Assembly: GCA_002505185.1 (NCBI GenBank)
Contig: DAUP01000125.1
Span: 7,844-22,895, forward strand
Length of the DNA: 15,052 nucleotides
DNA from: Ferroplasmaceae archaeon UBA567
GTDB taxonomy: Archaea > Thermoplasmatota > Thermoplasmata > Thermoplasmatales > Thermoplasmataceae
Direction: 5' to 3'
A program made the translations under genes and the position numbers. Positions 13,832 through 15,052 of the stretch are shown here, piece after piece (within the stretch, counting starts at the first letter, position 1; every line of letters starts with the position of its first letter). Below the pieces are notes generated by a model. That model had not been told where the DNA came from. It saw only the letters and a program-made list of their open reading frames with translations, and searched no databases.

Positions 13832-15051
13832 TTTATATCACCCATAATATAAATAGTGGCCGTTGAACCCTGTGGCAGCCCTTCCATATCCTCATCAATT
13901 TTGATTATTGAGTTCCCCCTTATCATGGCGGAAATCATGCCCGAAACCGTTGTTTTTACTGGAACTGAATGCAATTCACCATTTTTTCCAGATGTCTCTG
14001 CAATCTGGAATGTGGTAACGCCCACCCTGTTGTGTATGCTCTCATCCATTATTGAAACCGTTTTATGAATGTATCCTATTCCATATATATTCTTTATATA
14101 CTGGTTAACAAAAACCATGGAGGATATCAGAGCAGCGACAGGAAGCCCGGAAACAGACAGCACAGGTCTATCCTTTATGTTGAACAAAGCTATTGTGCGA
14201 CCGGGTTTTATGGATACGCCTGAAAAGATGATTTTGCCCTGACTTGAAAGTGCCTCTGTGGTCATGTCCCTCCGTCCAAGGCTGCTTCCTCCCGTGATTA
14301 TGATAATATGGCATTTTTCTATTATGGATTTAACCTGTGCAATTATGGAGGGCATGTCATCATCGACTATTCCTCCGTCAATGGTTTCAGTATATCCAGT
14401 TTCATAAAATGTTCTTAAAAGCATTCCCGTTGAGTTTTCTATCTGTCCGTTCACAAGCTCTTTTCCGGTGTTTATAATACCTATTGATATTTTCTTATAT
14501 ACATTTACACTTTGAATTCCCGTGGCTTTCATTGCTGCAATATTCTGCGGGTATATGATGCTGTTTTTGTTTACTATTATGTCGCCATTTTTTATATCCT
14601 CTCCGGTATAAGAAACATTTTTTCCATGGCTTACAGGAGAATAAACATAGACATATTTTCCAATGGTTTCACCATTTTCAGCCCTTGCAACGGCATCGGC
14701 ACCGTTTGGCATAATAGACCCTGTATATACTTCCATGCATTCACCGCTGGATATAACGTTTCCAGGGGGATCACCTGCGGCTGTGTATCCTTTCGATATG
14801 AGTTTTGCAGGGTTGGAGGATGATGCGTTTATTGTGTCCTTTGATAATACTGCATATCCGTCCATTGCAGACTTGTCATGGCATGGTATGTTTTTTACTG
14901 ATAAAACATTATCATATGATATTTTTCCCAATGCCCTATCAATAGGAATTTTAACTGTACCGGGAAATTTCCATTTTTCAGTAGAAAATGATGAAATAGC
15001 ATCCCTGTATGATAATAAACTGTCAAATCCCTTCATAGTGTGTTTTCCCAT
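13822..15051 (-). CDS. moeA: MoeA molybdopterin molybdenumtransferase, single-domain copy (start near window edge)
   Basis: The visible 409 residues form a MoeA: HDKSAMDGYAVLS (58-70; Asp64), YTGSIMPNGADAV (109-121), INTGKELV (193-200), DDD (230-232), ITGGSSLGRRDM (252-263) and IKPGRTIALF (281-290). Compared with the fused copy it lacks the YDSN motif (IENST instead, 204-208), and the GLPGNPVS loop is changed to GLPVAALISS (302-311), so the second conserved Pro is missing. It may act on a different metal (tungstate against molybdate) or in a different step, such as a complex with the other MoeA. The ATG at 15051 is one base from the window edge and an in-frame ATG at 15036 gives MKGFDSLL, which looks like a more typical family start; the true start cannot be fixed here. 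It overlaps the next moeA by 10 bases. Confidence 0.88.
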   Translation of the reverse strand: MGKHTMKGFDSLLSYRDAISSFSTEKWKFPGTVKIPIDRALGKISYDNVLSVKNIPCHDKSAMDGYAVLSKDTINASSSNPAKLISKGYTAAGDPPGNVISSGECMEVYTGSIMPNGADAVARAENGETIGKYVYVYSPVSHGKNVSYTGEDIKNGDIIVNKNSIIYPQNIAAMKATGIQSVNVYKKISIGIINTGKELVNGQIENSTGMLLRTFYETGYTETIDGGIVDDDMPSIIAQVKSIIEKCHIIIITGGSSLGRRDMTTEALSSQGKIIFSGVSIKPGRTIALFNIKDRPVLSVSGLPVAALISSMVFVNQYIKNIYGIGYIHKTVSIMDESIHNRVGVTTFQIAETSGKNGELHSVPVKTTVSGMISAMIRGNSIIKIDEDMEGLPQGSTATIYIMGDIKWD

Positions 15052-15052
15052 T

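Noticed and set aside
14512..14823. A 103-codon plus-strand frame opposite moeA
   Set aside because: It is antisense to the conserved MoeA core and has no recognisable motif.

Overview
The window looks like part of a chromosome from a low-GC, acidophilic euryarchaeon of the Thermoplasmatales type (Ferroplasma, Acidiplasma, Cuniculiplasma or Picrophilus-like). This placement is inference. It rests on the A+T-rich sequence, the preference for AGA/AGG and ATA codons, archaeal TATA elements about 22-30 bases upstream of start codons (implying leaderless or nearly leaderless mRNAs), a type II tRNA-Leu gene without an encoded CCA, and a MoeA with a C-terminal periplasmic-binding-like domain as found in archaea.

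Bases 1-3341 are a very A+T-rich accessory stretch. It starts with the tail of an unidentified gene, followed by 400 bases rich in inverted repeats. Next come an AbiEi-type antitoxin gene and the frameshifted, interrupted remains of its AbiEii-type nucleotidyltransferase toxin. A second, intact AbiE-like pair lies on the opposite strand in reversed order (toxin first, then antitoxin), with a perfect inverted repeat over its TATA box. A tRNA-Leu gene at 3342-3426 marks the edge of this stretch; its anticodon reads AAG, which is odd for an archaeon.

Bases 3427-6200 hold one long gene for a UvrD/AddA-like superfamily 1 helicase fused to a C-terminal RecB-type nuclease, with no AddB partner in view. 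It converges on the next operon.

Bases 6212-11061 form a formate dehydrogenase locus. A leaderless minus-strand operon encodes a large molybdenum/tungsten bis-MGD formate dehydrogenase-like protein with a NuoG-like iron-sulfur N-terminus, a DUF1641 protein and FdhD, joined by short overlaps. Divergent from it is a six-helix GPR1/FUN34/YaaH-family transporter, plausibly for a small carboxylic acid such as formate or acetate.

Bases 11094-15051 make the cofactor the enzyme needs. They encode MobB (plus strand) and, on the minus strand, MoeA, a second MoeA fused to a PBP-like domain, and MobA, the last three joined by 4-10 base overlaps. Together the right two thirds reads as a self-contained set: metal insertion into molybdopterin (two MoeA), dinucleotide attachment (MobA/MobB), sulfuration and delivery (FdhD), the enzyme, its small companion and a candidate substrate transporter.

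No CRISPR array, complete insertion sequence, rRNA or replication origin was seen.
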